Source: Chryseobacterium aquaeductus
GTDB lineage: Bacteria > Bacteroidota > Bacteroidia > Flavobacteriales > Weeksellaceae
Length of the DNA stretch: 64,000 nucleotides
Assembly: GCF_905175375.1 (NCBI RefSeq)
Contig: NZ_CAJIMS010000001.1
Coordinates: 2,542,001 to 2,606,000 of the forward strand
Direction of reading: 5' to 3'
The notes beneath the pieces are model-generated. The model made no database searches. It saw nothing but the letters and a program-made list of their open reading frames with translations, and was not told the DNA's origin. Below, piece after piece: positions 14,312-24,286 of this stretch; the first letter of the stretch is position 1; each line of letters begins with the position of its first letter. Position numbers and translations under genes: made by a program.

Positions 14312-16153
14312 TTACTGATTTTCAGTCAGATTATTTTCCTGTTCTTTTCTTATTTGTTCGCTCATTTCCTCTAAAACAGGCTTTATCGTACTTTCCGGAA
14401 GATCACTTATTCTGATGTACATCAATCCGTCAATAGCATCATTGAAGTTGGGATCAACATTGAAGGCAATTACTTTCGCATTTTGCTTGATGTATTTTTT
14501 AATCAAAACAGGCATTCTCAACTCCGGCTCCAGATCATCTATAATTTTGTCTAATTTATTCAGATCAGATTCCATCTCGTCTAAAAAAAGATGCTTGTCA
14601 CGATCTCTGAGTTTTACCTTAAAATCATTTCTTGGTGTAATGTATTGAGCTACAGCAGAATCGTAATAATTTGAACGCATAAATTCAATCATTAAAGATT
14701 TTGAAAACTCAGAGAATTTATTTGAAATACTTACTCCGCCCATCAAGAATTTATGATCAGGATTTCTTAAACATACATGTACAATTCCTCTCCACAAGAG
14801 AAATAATGGTAGTGGCTTTTGTTGATATTCTTCGCAAATATAAGCACGTCCCATTTCTATTACTTTTTTGAAAAACGGATGAATATCTTGTTCAAACTCA
14901 AATAAAGAACTTGTGTAAAAGCCTTTGATACCGAACTTTTTCATTACATCTTTACCTAATGCCATTCTATATGCACCTGCCAGTTTTTCGGCAGCATTAT
15001 CCCACAAAAATAAGTGATGATAATGTTTATCATATTCGTCAAGATCAAAAGGTAAATTACTTCCTTCGCCTACAGCGCGGAAAGTAAGTTCTCTTTGTCT
15101 CCCGATTTCCCTCATTACTGACGGTATTTCTTCGTAATAAGTAAAATATATTTCGTAATTACCATTGCTGAAAAGCATCTTATCTGTACCTCGAAGTTTA
15201 GAAATATCTTTTATTAAATCTTCTTTCGGGGTTTCATCGATAATATTTTGAACGATATTTTCTTCTCTCAACAATTGAAATTTCAGCGACAAATTTTTAA
15301 GGTTGATCACTTGTGCCAAAGATTTTCTTTTCTCGTAGTAAGATTTCATCATATAAACCTTACGTTTCAAAAATTCTCCCAATTCCTCGATGTTTTCCAT
15401 CTCATCCATCGTTTTTACCGTAATAGGTTTTCCTATTCTGATACGGATGGGTTTTTCACGGTCATTCATCATTTCTGCAGGAAGCATGATTGTCTGTAAA
15501 TTTGGATGAATCTTGGCAACCTGATAAAATAAAGTGCTGTTTTTTGCATGAAAATACATAGGAACAACTGGAACTTTTGCCATTTTGATAAGCTTTAAAG
15601 CAGGTTTTTCCCAGTCTCTATCCAAAATCTCTCCGTAAGGATTGTTTTTGTTTGAAACTTCACCGGCAGGAAAAATCCCTACGCAGCCACCATTTTCCAG
15701 ATGTTTCAGGGTTTCACGCATTCCTGTTGCGCTGTTTCGTGCTTCTCTTCTTCCTTCAAAAGGATTTACAGGGATCACATAAGGTTCCATGGGTTTTATT
15801 TTTTCTAAAAGAAAATTCCCCATTACTTTAAAATCCGGGCGCACTTCAGATAGAATTTTACACATCAAAATTCCATCAATTGCACCCAAAGGATGATTAG
15901 AAACCAAGATAAACGGACCTGTTTTCGGAATTTTTGCTAAGTCTTCCTCAAATGCAACGTAGCTCAAATTTCTTTCTCTCACAAAAGAATCAAAAAAATC
16001 TTTACCTTCCTTATCTTTCAGCTTATCATAAAGTCTGTTGACCTCATTTATTTTTGCAATACTCATTACAGCAGACGCTACAGGGTTTTTCAGAAACCCT
16101 ATTTTATGTAAGCCGGAAGCGTTGATTAAATCATTTTTCGAAATTAAGCTCAT
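14312..16153 (-). CDS. olsF: OlsF-like bifunctional acyltransferase (aminolipid synthesis)
   Basis: The 613-residue protein joins two acyltransferases. The N-terminal half has the PlsC-type signature NHPLGAID (about 86-93; His and Asp catalytic) and FPAGE (161-165, acceptor-binding). The C-terminal half (about 330-530) looks like an OlsB/hemolysin-type N-acyltransferase: RELTFRAVGEGS, then LFLWDNAAEKLAGAYRMALG, and GRAYICEEYQQKPLPLFLLW. This fusion is known as OlsF, which makes ornithine lipid by N- then O-acylation, and its relatives in Bacteroidota make glycine lipids. The exact amino acid head group cannot be told. It is a cytoplasmic-membrane-associated enzyme. The aspartate kinase gene is 22 bases upstream on the same strand. 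Confidence 0.75.
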   Translation of the reverse strand: MSLISKNDLINASGLHKIGFLKNPVASAVMSIAKINEVNRLYDKLKDKEGKDFFDSFVRERNLSYVAFEEDLAKIPKTGPFILVSNHPLGAIDGILMCKILSEVRPDFKVMGNFLLEKIKPMEPYVIPVNPFEGRREARNSATGMRETLKHLENGGCVGIFPAGEVSNKNNPYGEILDRDWEKPALKLIKMAKVPVVPMYFHAKNSTLFYQVAKIHPNLQTIMLPAEMMNDREKPIRIRIGKPITVKTMDEMENIEELGEFLKRKVYMMKSYYEKRKSLAQVINLKNLSLKFQLLREENIVQNIIDETPKEDLIKDISKLRGTDKMLFSNGNYEIYFTYYEEIPSVMREIGRQRELTFRAVGEGSNLPFDLDEYDKHYHHLFLWDNAAEKLAGAYRMALGKDVMKKFGIKGFYTSSLFEFEQDIHPFFKKVIEMGRAYICEEYQQKPLPLFLLWRGIVHVCLRNPDHKFLMGGVSISNKFSEFSKSLMIEFMRSNYYDSAVAQYITPRNDFKVKLRDRDKHLFLDEMESDLNKLDKIIDDLEPELRMPVLIKKYIKQNAKVIAFNVDPNFNDAIDGLMYIRISDLPESTIKPVLEEMSEQIRKEQENNLTENQ

Positions 16154-16175
16154 GTGTTTTTAGTCGAAATTAGTT

Positions 16176-17414
16176 TTATTGTGTTACCATTTGAAGTGTA
16201 TTTTTCGCAATTTGCTCCAATAATACACTTTTTTCCTGGTAGAATTTCCCAATATTTTCCATTTTTGCATTTCTTACAGTAAATAAAGATACATTTTTTA
16301 CTACTTCGGTTTTGAAAACTTTTTGTAGTTCTTCATTGAGTTGATCAATTTTCAAAAATTTATCTTCAAGACACAATGCTAAAGAGATCGCAGAATTTTG
16401 CATCAATGAAACTTTAATTTTGTATTTCGCCAAATGAGTAAAGATTAAACTCATGTGGTCTTCTGCAATAAAAGAGAAGTCTCTGGTGAAAATTTTAAGC
16501 AAAGTCTGATTATCCTTTAAAATATAAGACTCTTCGCTCTGATTTTTCTCGGAAGCTCCAACTTTGGTTCCTTCCTTGGTAGGATCAATAAATGATTTTA
16601 CATAAAAAGGAATATTTTTTTGTTGTAAAGGCTGCAAAGTTTTCGGGTGTATCACACTTGCGCCATAATATGCCATCTCAATCGCCTCCTCATAAGAAAT
16701 GTTGGAAAGTAGAGAGACGTTTTCAAATTTTCTGGGATCTCCAGTCATCACTCCTGGCACGTCTTTCCAGATCGTCATTGCAGTAGCATTAAGGCAGTAC
16801 GCAAAGATAGCTGCAGAATAATCTGAGCCTTCTCTTCCCAATGTTACTGTGAAATTATTGTCGTCAGAACCAATAAAACCTTGAGTGACATAAGATTGCG
16901 AAGAATTTAAAGTAGAGACAAATTCTTCAGTCTTTTGCCAGTTGACTACACCGTCTCTGTAAGAATCATCAGTTTTTATATAGTCTCTTGCATCCAGCCA
17001 TTGGTTGATAAACTGAATATCGTTTAGATATTCGCTTACAATTTTTGTTGAGATCATCTCTCCACAACTGACCACTTGATCGTAAACAAAATTATAATTG
17101 GGAGATTTATTTCTTCTTAAAAATGAAACAATATCATCAAAAAAAAGATTGATCTCATCGAAAACCACATGATTATTCTGGAAAAGCCCCTTGGCTATTT
17201 CAATGTGTTTCTGTTTTATCTTTTCAATTTCTGTTTGATAGTCTTCTTTTTTAAAATAAAGTTCTACTACTTTCTCCAGTTCATTGGTCGTTTTACCCAT
17301 TGCTGAGATCACTAGCAGACATTTATCAAAGCCCTGGCTTTTTAGAACCATAGACACATTTTTTACACTTTCGGCATCTTTCACCGAAGCTCCACCAAAC
17401 TTGAAAATTTTCAT
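16176..17414 (-). CDS. lysC: Aspartate kinase
   Basis: The 412-residue protein phosphorylates aspartate, the first step to Lys, Met, Thr and diaminopimelate. Signs: KFGGASV (5-11, ATP site), VSAMGKTTNELE near residue 36, and GREGSDYSA (193-201). A C-terminal ACT-type region (about 300-410) follows, likely for feedback control, but which amino acid inhibits is unknown. It is a stand-alone kinase, not fused to homoserine dehydrogenase. A TAATTTTG element on the minus strand (17463-17470) lies about 48 bases upstream. Symbol is by family; the isoform is not certain. Confidence 0.9.
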   Translation of the reverse strand: MKIFKFGGASVKDAESVKNVSMVLKSQGFDKCLLVISAMGKTTNELEKVVELYFKKEDYQTEIEKIKQKHIEIAKGLFQNNHVVFDEINLFFDDIVSFLRRNKSPNYNFVYDQVVSCGEMISTKIVSEYLNDIQFINQWLDARDYIKTDDSYRDGVVNWQKTEEFVSTLNSSQSYVTQGFIGSDDNNFTVTLGREGSDYSAAIFAYCLNATAMTIWKDVPGVMTGDPRKFENVSLLSNISYEEAIEMAYYGASVIHPKTLQPLQQKNIPFYVKSFIDPTKEGTKVGASEKNQSEESYILKDNQTLLKIFTRDFSFIAEDHMSLIFTHLAKYKIKVSLMQNSAISLALCLEDKFLKIDQLNEELQKVFKTEVVKNVSLFTVRNAKMENIGKFYQEKSVLLEQIAKNTLQMVTQ

Positions 17415-17462
17415 TTAAGATTAAAAATAAGATTGTTAGATAAATTGAAGTTTTTGAATCGA

Positions 17463-17470
17463 CAAAATTA
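17463..17470 (-). promoter_or_regulatory. TAnnTTTG promoter element for aspartate kinase
   Basis: Minus-strand TAATTTTG matches the Bacteroidota -7 consensus and lies 48 bases before the start codon. Confidence 0.4.
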
Positions 17471-17650
17471 TAAATTTAAGGTGAGATATGAAAGAGCACG
17501 ATTTGGTGATTAATAATTACTGCATAATTGTTTTGAAATCAAAAATTATCAATTAGTATACTGTAAATCATTATTTTAACTAAATTGAAAGAAAATTCTT
17601 TCTGGTCTGATAATTTTTACGAAATTTGGCAGTAAAGTAAAATCAAAAAA

Positions 17651-18667
17651 ATGTCAGATCAACCATTACAGACTTTAGGAGAATTTTTAATCGATAAACA
17701 GGAAGATTTTCAATATTCAACTGGTGAATTTTCACGTCTTCTAAGTGCTATAAGACTGGCGTCCAAAGTCGTAAACAGGGAAGTTAACAAAGCGGGAATT
17801 GTAGATATTACAGGTGCTGCAGGAAATCAGAATATTCAGGGCGAAGAACAGCAAAAGCTTGATGTTATTGCAAATGATATTTTTATTACGGCACTTTCTC
17901 AACGAGAAGTTGTTTGCGGAATTGCTTCTGAAGAGAATGACGATTTTATAGACATCAAATGTGGCGAAAATGGTCACTTAAGCAAATATGTTGTATTGAT
18001 CGATCCTTTGGATGGCTCTTCAAATATTGATGTGAATGTTTCTGTAGGAACTATATTTTCAATTTACAGAAGAGTTTCAGAACCGGGAACTCCGGTGCAG
18101 CTTGAAGATTTCTTACAAAAAGGAATCAATCAGATTGCCGCAGGATACGTTATTTACGGTTCGTCTACCATGATTGTTTATACGACAGGAAATGGTGTGA
18201 ATGGGTTTACATTAGATCCTTCTTTAGGAACGTATTATCTTTCTCATCCCAATATGATGTTCCCAAGAACGGGTAAAATTTACTCAATCAATGAAGGTAA
18301 TTATATTAAATTCCCTCAAGGAGTTAAAAATTATCTGAAATACTGTCAGATGGAAGAAGGAGATCGTCCTTACACTTCAAGATATATTGGTTCGTTAGTA
18401 GCAGATTTTCACAGAAATATGCTGAAAGGCGGAATTTATATCTACCCATCTTACGGGCAATCGCCCAACGGTAAACTGAGGTTATTGTATGAGTGTAATC
18501 CGATGGCATTTTTGGCTGAACAAGCAGGTGGAAAGGCAACTGATGGTTTCAGAAGAATCATGGAGGTTGAGCCTACCGAACTTCATCAGAGAATACCGTT
18601 TTTTGCAGGAAGTGTAGATATGGTAGAAAAAGCAGAAGAATTTATGCGAATTGACAGCGTAAAATAA
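17651..18667 (+). CDS. fbp: Class I fructose-1,6-bisphosphatase
   Basis: The 338-residue enzyme removes the 1-phosphate from fructose-1,6-bisphosphate in gluconeogenesis. The metal and substrate motif [10 protein letters not shown] is at 118-127, the Glu of CGIASEEND near 94-96, and the sugar-phosphate region near [19 protein letters not shown]. Length equals the family norm. It is divergent from aspartate kinase and directly followed by menC with a single base between, so the two share a transcript. Confidence 0.97.
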   Translation: MSDQPLQTLGEFLIDKQEDFQYSTGEFSRLLSAIRLASKVVNREVNKAGIVDITGAAGNQNIQGEEQQKLDVIANDIFITALSQREVVCGIASEENDDFIDIKCGENGHLSKYVVLIDPLDGSSNIDVNVSVGTIFSIYRRVSEPGTPVQLEDFLQKGINQIAAGYVIYGSSTMIVYTTGNGVNGFTLDPSLGTYYLSHPNMMFPRTGKIYSINEGNYIKFPQGVKNYLKYCQMEEGDRPYTSRYIGSLVADFHRNMLKGGIYIYPSYGQSPNGKLRLLYECNPMAFLAEQAGGKATDGFRRIMEVEPTELHQRIPFFAGSVDMVEKAEEFMRIDSVK

Positions 18668-18668
18668 A

Positions 18669-19676
18669 ATGAAAGCAGAATATTCCAGATATTTATTAAA
18701 ATTTAAACGCCCGAGTGGAACATCTCGTGGCGTTTTGTATGATAAAGAGACTTTTATTCTTGAAGTTTCAGTTGATGGTAAAAAAGGAGTAGGAGAGTGC
18801 GCTATTTTCAGAGGACTAAGTTTTGATGACAGTCCTGATTATGAAGAAAAACTGCAATGGCTTTGTAATAACATTCAGCAAGATTCTGAGTTTTTAAAGG
18901 AAGAATTAAAAGAATTTCCTTCAATTTGGTTTGGGTACGAACAAGCTATGTTGAATCTGAAGTATGGAGGAAAGCTTTATTTTCCAAGCAATTTTACTGA
19001 AGCTAAATCCTCAATTATGATCAATGGTTTGATCTGGATGGGCGATGTAGGGTATATGGAAGAGCAAATTCAGGAAAAAATTGAACAAGGTTTTCGTTGT
19101 ATAAAACTGAAAATTGGCGTCGATTGGAAATCCGAATATAAAATTCTTACAAAATTAAGACAAAAATTCTCAAAAGAAAAACTAGAACTTCGTGTAGATG
19201 CAAACGGTGGATTTTCTAAATATGAAGCGAAAATTGTATTGCAACAGCTGTCAGATCTTCATATTCACTCTATTGAGCAGCCCATAAAAGCAGGAAATTG
19301 GATCGATATGGCAGAATTGTGTTCTGCGACACCAACTCCGATTGCTTTGGATGAAGAACTGATTGGAATTATCGAATTTAATGAAAAAAAGAAACTTCTG
19401 AAAAGTATAAAACCTCAGTATATTATCTTAAAACCGTCGTTAGTAGGTGGATTTTCAGGTTCAGATGAATGGATATCTCTAGCTGAACAGAATGGTATAA
19501 AATGGTGGATTACCTCGGCTTTGGAGAGTAACTTAGGATTAAATGCAATAGCGCAATATACTTTTACGAAAAATAATGATCTTCCTCAGGGTCTCGGAAC
19601 GGGAGGTTTATTTACAAATAACTTTGAAAGCGATTTGGAATTGAAAGGTGATCGATTGTTTTTCAGAACAGAGTAG
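18669..19676 (+). CDS. menC: o-Succinylbenzoate synthase
   Basis: The 335-residue enolase-superfamily enzyme dehydrates SHCHC to o-succinylbenzoate in menaquinone synthesis. Active-site residues are all visible: KLKIG with Lys146 and Lys148, VDANGGF with Asp177, EQP with Glu203, ALDEE with Asp228, and LKPSLVGGF with Lys on the last barrel strands. Proteins of this family also can racemise N-acyl amino acids, but the sequence fits MenC. It begins one base after fbp. Other men genes are not in the window. Confidence 0.9.
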   Translation: MKAEYSRYLLKFKRPSGTSRGVLYDKETFILEVSVDGKKGVGECAIFRGLSFDDSPDYEEKLQWLCNNIQQDSEFLKEELKEFPSIWFGYEQAMLNLKYGGKLYFPSNFTEAKSSIMINGLIWMGDVGYMEEQIQEKIEQGFRCIKLKIGVDWKSEYKILTKLRQKFSKEKLELRVDANGGFSKYEAKIVLQQLSDLHIHSIEQPIKAGNWIDMAELCSATPTPIALDEELIGIIEFNEKKKLLKSIKPQYIILKPSLVGGFSGSDEWISLAEQNGIKWWITSALESNLGLNAIAQYTFTKNNDLPQGLGTGGLFTNNFESDLELKGDRLFFRTE

Positions 19677-19892
19677 TTTTTTAATCTATAATTTAATTTT
19701 TGCTGAGTACTTGTGATATCAGATCACGTCTTTGATAAACATTATTTTCTTAATATATTCTAAAATATAAGAAAACTTTTTCTTAACTTGTTTCATAATA
19801 TTTTTGATAAATTTTAAGTGATTTTAGACTTCTTACAAAATCTGTACCATTTGTTGTTATTCATTTTTATAAACTTATCATAGTGTTGTAAA

Positions 19893-21026
19893 TTACTGAT
19901 AATTAATAGTAAAGGTGTATTCATTGTTTTTAGTTCTGTTGGTAATTAGATTTCTGTCAATTCCATTCAATGTTTGAAAAATATCACTTTGTGCCTGCGA
20001 ACTAGAAAGGTAGCCCCAGTGATTTCCAAACTCAAATTTGAATGTGTTTTTCAAATCATTCTCTATGTAAGTACAATCGACAATCGAAACAATATCTTTA
20101 AAATGCTCGATATTTGAAGGTCCGTTTTTTCCTAATCTTGGCGTGAGAATGTTCTTTGTAAACTGTGAAATTCCTAAAATTGCATCTTTTCTGTTTAGAT
20201 AAATTGAAACTCTATTTGCCAGCAACGGAAGTTTATTAAAAGAGTCTTCCGCATCATCAAAAACTTTGTAAGATACATCTGCATTCAATAGTAAAACCTG
20301 ATCAATTACTCTCAGAATATTCTCTCTTTTAAGACTATACAACATACTCTGAAGTACGCGATTTCCCAAAGAATGCGTCATCAGATGAATATGCTGATTG
20401 CATGGTTTGAGATCTTTATGTGAAAAAATATCTTTTAAAAACTGAGTGTAAAAATAGAATAATCTTACCAGAGAAGTTCCTGAATTGATACTTGATGCCT
20501 TATCATCAAAATAAGTCATGGGAATAAGGCTTCTAGACGCCGGCCAGCTTACAAACAAAATATGCTCGATCGGTGATTCAGGATTATCGATAAATAATTT
20601 TTTAAGATCAATAATAGCCTTCAGCTCATCATCAAAAGAGTATGCATAACCATGAATAAATATTAAAACATCACTTCTGACCTTTGTAGAAGATATATTT
20701 TTATACAATTCGTAAAACATTTTTTGGCTTCCACCGAGGTTATTGGCAGTTAAATTTGATTTTTTAAGACCTTTTTCATTGAGTAAAACTTCCAAAACTT
20801 CTTCATAACCTTGCTTTTCAGGTTCTGAAAACAATTGATAATCTAAAATTTTTCTGTTGGTGTAGTCTTTCTTTTTCTTTGCCTGGGTGGTAGTTTCTTT
20901 ATGATTCTCAAAATTACATTTTGCAATTCTGAAATTAGGAATTGAGTATTCATCGTTTGAAAATGAATCTTCTTTTTCTCCTTTATGGCGGATGATCTTG
21001 CGATTGCTGAGAATATAAACAGCCAT
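19893..21026 (-). CDS. Alpha/beta hydrolase, DUF900-like
   Basis: The 377-residue protein has an N-terminal charged extension (1-115) and then an alpha/beta hydrolase core: LIFIHGY (121-127, oxyanion region) and THSLGN (217-222) with the nucleophile Ser at the elbow. VSIYLNRKDAIL and a late His (NIEHFKDIV or GNHWGYL) could supply the acid and His. The GHSLG-like elbow and the IHGY motif fit the DUF900 group. No signal peptide is present. The substrate is unknown. It ends in a gene-free gap facing menC. Confidence 0.7.
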   Translation of the reverse strand: MAVYILSNRKIIRHKGEKEDSFSNDEYSIPNFRIAKCNFENHKETTTQAKKKKDYTNRKILDYQLFSEPEKQGYEEVLEVLLNEKGLKKSNLTANNLGGSQKMFYELYKNISSTKVRSDVLIFIHGYAYSFDDELKAIIDLKKLFIDNPESPIEHILFVSWPASRSLIPMTYFDDKASSINSGTSLVRLFYFYTQFLKDIFSHKDLKPCNQHIHLMTHSLGNRVLQSMLYSLKRENILRVIDQVLLLNADVSYKVFDDAEDSFNKLPLLANRVSIYLNRKDAILGISQFTKNILTPRLGKNGPSNIEHFKDIVSIVDCTYIENDLKNTFKFEFGNHWGYLSSSQAQSDIFQTLNGIDRNLITNRTKNNEYTFTINYQ

Positions 21027-21139
21027 GGTTAGTAGTTTTGTGAAAAGTGACCTTTGGTTATGTAAAGTTCAGAAAAAATCTTCAATTGTTTGTGAATTCA
21101 ACATTAAAAATATCGTTTTTTTTAAACCTTAAATTTTCT

Positions 21140-21147
21140 TAAATTTG
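21140..21147 (+). promoter_or_regulatory. TAnnTTTG promoter element for glnS
   Basis: TAAATTTG matches the consensus exactly, 42 bases upstream of the chosen glnS start at 21190. Its position means an earlier start in the frame (21145) would lie inside the promoter and is unlikely. Confidence 0.6.
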
Positions 21148-21189
21148 CAAATTGCTGTGTTTATCATGCATCAGCGTAAGTTTACTCTC

Positions 21190-22866
21190 ATGGAAGAAGA
21201 AGAAAAAAAATCACTCAATTTTATTGAGCAAATTATAGAAGATGATTTGGCAAACGGACTGAATAAAGATCAGATACGTTTCCGTTTTCCGCCAGAACCC
21301 AATGGTTATCTGCATATCGGTCATACAAAAGCGATCTGTATCAACTTTGGTTTGGGCGAAAAATACAATGCTCCTGTAAACCTCCGTTTTGACGATACAA
21401 ACCCTGAAAAAGAAGAGCAGGAGTTTGTAGATTCCATCAAAAAAGATGTTGAATGGCTGGGTTTCAAGTGGGATAAAGAATTGTATGCATCAGACTACTT
21501 CCAGCAACTTTACGATTGGGCAGTGAAGCTTATCAAAGAAGGAAAGGCGTATGTAGACGAGCAACCTTCTCAAACAATTACCGAACAGAGAAAAAATCCT
21601 GCAGAGCCAGGAGTTGAATCTCCTTACAGAAATCGTCCGGTTGAGGAATCTTTAGATTTATTCGAAAAGATGAAAAACGGGGAGTTTGAAAGCGGATCAA
21701 TGTCTCTTCGTGCAAAAATTGATATGGTCTCACCCAATATGAATATGCGTGATCCTGTGATGTACAGAATTTTGAATAAACCACACCACAGAACCGGTAC
21801 AACCTGGAAAATTTATCCGATGTACGATTGGGCACATGGCGAATCAGATTATTTGGAGCAGGTTTCACACTCATTATGTTCTTTAGAATTTGAAAATCAC
21901 AGACCGTTGTACAACTGGTATCTGGATCAGGTTTATGAAGAAGGAAAGATTAAAAACAAGCAAAGAGAATTTGCAAGAATGAATGTTTCTTATATGATTA
22001 CTTCTAAAAGGAAACTTCAAAGACTGGTTGCCGAAAATGCAGTAACGGGCTGGGATGATCCTAGAATGCCTACTATTTCAGGAATGAGAAGAAAAGGATT
22101 TACACCAACTTCCATCAAAAATTTTATTGAGAAAGTAGGTGTTGCAAAAAGAGAAAATCTTATATCGATACAGCTGCTGGACTTCTGCGTGCGTGAAGAC
22201 TTGAATAAAGTTGCAAAACGTGTAATGGCAGTCGTTGATCCTGTAAAATTGATCATAGAAAATTATCCTGAAGGTCAGGAAGAATGGCTGGAAACGGAAA
22301 ACAATCCTGAGCAGGAAGATGCCGGAACAAGACAAATTCCTTTCTCAAGAGAAATATATATCGAGCGTGAAGATTTTCAGGAAGAAGCAAATAAAAAATT
22401 CTTCAGATTAAAATTAGGCGGCGAAGTGCGTTTGAAGTCTGCATACATCATTAAAGCTGAAAGAGTAGACAAAGATGAGAACGGAGAAATCACAACAATC
22501 TACGCTACTTACGATGAAAAATCTAAATCGGGAAGTGGTACAGAGGAAAGTTTACGAAAAGTAAAAGGAACACTTCATTGGGTTTCTGCGTCACACGCCA
22601 TTCCTGTAGATGTGAGAATCTACGATAATCTGTTTACCGTAGAACAGCCTGATGCTGAGAAAGATGTAGATTTTTTAAATTTCATTAATCCGGAATCTAT
22701 GTCTGTAATAAAAGCTTTTGCTGAACCTGCTTTGAAGGATGTTGCTGTGGAAGAACCTCTTCAGTTTCAGAGAATTGGCTATTTTACGAAAGACCAAGAT
22801 TCTACCGAAGAAAATTTGGTATTTAACAGAACGGTAACTTTAAAAGACTCCTATAAGCCGGAGTAA
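21190..22866 (+). CDS. glnS: Glutaminyl-tRNA synthetase
   Basis: The 558-residue class I enzyme charges tRNA-Gln. The HIGH motif is in PEPNGYLHIGH (35-45); the KMSKS counterpart is MTSKRKLQRL (near 277-286). The domain order (catalytic, acceptor-binding, two beta-barrel domains) and length match the bacterial family. I start at MEEEEKKS (21190) because of the promoter element at 21140. A hairpin with T run follows at 22891. Confidence 0.95.
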   Translation: MEEEEKKSLNFIEQIIEDDLANGLNKDQIRFRFPPEPNGYLHIGHTKAICINFGLGEKYNAPVNLRFDDTNPEKEEQEFVDSIKKDVEWLGFKWDKELYASDYFQQLYDWAVKLIKEGKAYVDEQPSQTITEQRKNPAEPGVESPYRNRPVEESLDLFEKMKNGEFESGSMSLRAKIDMVSPNMNMRDPVMYRILNKPHHRTGTTWKIYPMYDWAHGESDYLEQVSHSLCSLEFENHRPLYNWYLDQVYEEGKIKNKQREFARMNVSYMITSKRKLQRLVAENAVTGWDDPRMPTISGMRRKGFTPTSIKNFIEKVGVAKRENLISIQLLDFCVREDLNKVAKRVMAVVDPVKLIIENYPEGQEEWLETENNPEQEDAGTRQIPFSREIYIEREDFQEEANKKFFRLKLGGEVRLKSAYIIKAERVDKDENGEITTIYATYDEKSKSGSGTEESLRKVKGTLHWVSASHAIPVDVRIYDNLFTVEQPDAEKDVDFLNFINPESMSVIKAFAEPALKDVAVEEPLQFQRIGYFTKDQDSTEENLVFNRTVTLKDSYKPE

Positions 22867-22890
22867 AAAATTTATTTATATTTATAAATG

Positions 22891-22925
22891 AAACAGGGCT
22901 TAATTTTTTAAGTCCTGTTTTTTTT
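22891..22925 (+). terminator. Terminator after glnS
   Basis: AAACAGG and CCTGTTT with inner CTTAA/TTAAG pair to a long stem, followed by nine T. Confidence 0.8.
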
Positions 22926-22949
22926 GACAATTAATTATCACTTAAGAAA

Positions 22950-24164
22950 ATGAAACTATTAAAAATATATATCAATTCGTACAAAGGACTTTCTGCAGAA
23001 AGCTGGATGCTCGCTTTGGTCATGCTGATCAATCGGTCTGGTTCTATGGTGCTTCCTTTTTTGGGAGTTTACATGACAGATCATCTCAATTTCGACATTA
23101 AAGATGCAGGTTTGGTGTTAAGCTTTTTCGGAATAGGTTCTGTAGTCGGATCGTGGGTTGGCGGAATGATTACCGATAAAATCGGAGAATTCAAAGTGCA
23201 AAGTTTGAGTTTGTTTCTCAGCGTTCCTATGTTTTGCCTGATTCCGCTTTTTGATACTGAAGTTGGTTTGGCGGCAATTATATTTATTCAAAGTTCTATC
23301 AGTGAAGCTTTCAGACCCGCAAACTCAGTTGCCATTACCAAATATGCAAAGCCGGGAAATATTACCAGAGCATTTTCTTTAAACCGGATGGCTGTCAATC
23401 TTGGGTTTTCTATCGGTCCCGCATTAGGAGGAATTTTAGCGGCAATTTCTTACGATTTTTTATTCTATTCTAATGCCGTTGGAGCTTTGTTGGCAGGTCT
23501 TACCTATGTTTTGTTTTTTCGGAAAAGAGAATACAGAAATCCTGATCAGCCAAAAAATAGTGTGGATGTTAAAAGTGTATCACCATACAAAGATTATCGT
23601 TTTCTGATATTCTGTGTGGCTTGTTTTATGTTTTCAATCTGCTTTTTTCAATTGCTGAATACCTTGACGATTTTTTACAAGCAAGAAGCACACCTTTCAC
23701 AGAAAAATATCGGTTTTCTTTTAGGTTTCAGCGGTATCGTTGTGGTATTGCTCGAAATGCTTTTGGTACAGATTGCCGAAAAGTACTTTAAACTAAAATA
23801 TACTTTATTTCTTGGTACTTTTCTTTGTGGGATTTCTTTCGCGATGCTTGCGATAGACTCTTCAATGTGGTTTTTAGTAGTATCAATTACTATTTTAAGC
23901 ATTGGTGAAATTTGGGCACTGCCTTTCATGGCAACGGTTACTGCGCTTCGTTCAGGAACTCATAATAAAGGGGTTTACATGGGAATTCTCGGAATGGCAT
24001 TTTCACTTTCATTTATTATCACGCCATTTTTGGGAACATTAATTGCCGAAAATTTTGGATTTACAATTTTGTGGATCGGAACAGGAATTTTACTTACTCT
24101 AACGGCTTTAGGATTTTACTATATCATCCCGTGGATGTTGAAAGAAAAAGAAGTCAAATTATAG
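22950..24164 (+). CDS. Major-facilitator transporter
   Basis: The 404-residue inner-membrane protein has about 12 hydrophobic helices. The loop between helices 2 and 3 has the MFS motif A in the form GGMITDKIGEFK (71-82), and NRMAVNLGFSIGPALGG near residue 147 fits the second signature. The closest named relatives are drug or sugar efflux-type MFS proteins; the substrate cannot be told. It starts 84 bases after glnS, past a terminator, so it has its own promoter. It is 100 bases upstream of a TonB-dependent receptor, but no common substrate is evident. Confidence 0.85.
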   Translation: MKLLKIYINSYKGLSAESWMLALVMLINRSGSMVLPFLGVYMTDHLNFDIKDAGLVLSFFGIGSVVGSWVGGMITDKIGEFKVQSLSLFLSVPMFCLIPLFDTEVGLAAIIFIQSSISEAFRPANSVAITKYAKPGNITRAFSLNRMAVNLGFSIGPALGGILAAISYDFLFYSNAVGALLAGLTYVLFFRKREYRNPDQPKNSVDVKSVSPYKDYRFLIFCVACFMFSICFFQLLNTLTIFYKQEAHLSQKNIGFLLGFSGIVVVLLEMLLVQIAEKYFKLKYTLFLGTFLCGISFAMLAIDSSMWFLVVSITILSIGEIWALPFMATVTALRSGTHNKGVYMGILGMAFSLSFIITPFLGTLIAENFGFTILWIGTGILLTLTALGFYYIIPWMLKEKEVKL

Positions 24165-24286
24165 ATTCAATAGTGAAAGCTGCAGTCAAGAATGTCTGTG
24201 GCTTTTATTTTTAAATTAATTTATATTTATCGAAATATCAGCAGAAATGTACAGTTTTTGCTAAGCGTATGGTACAATTATCTTCA

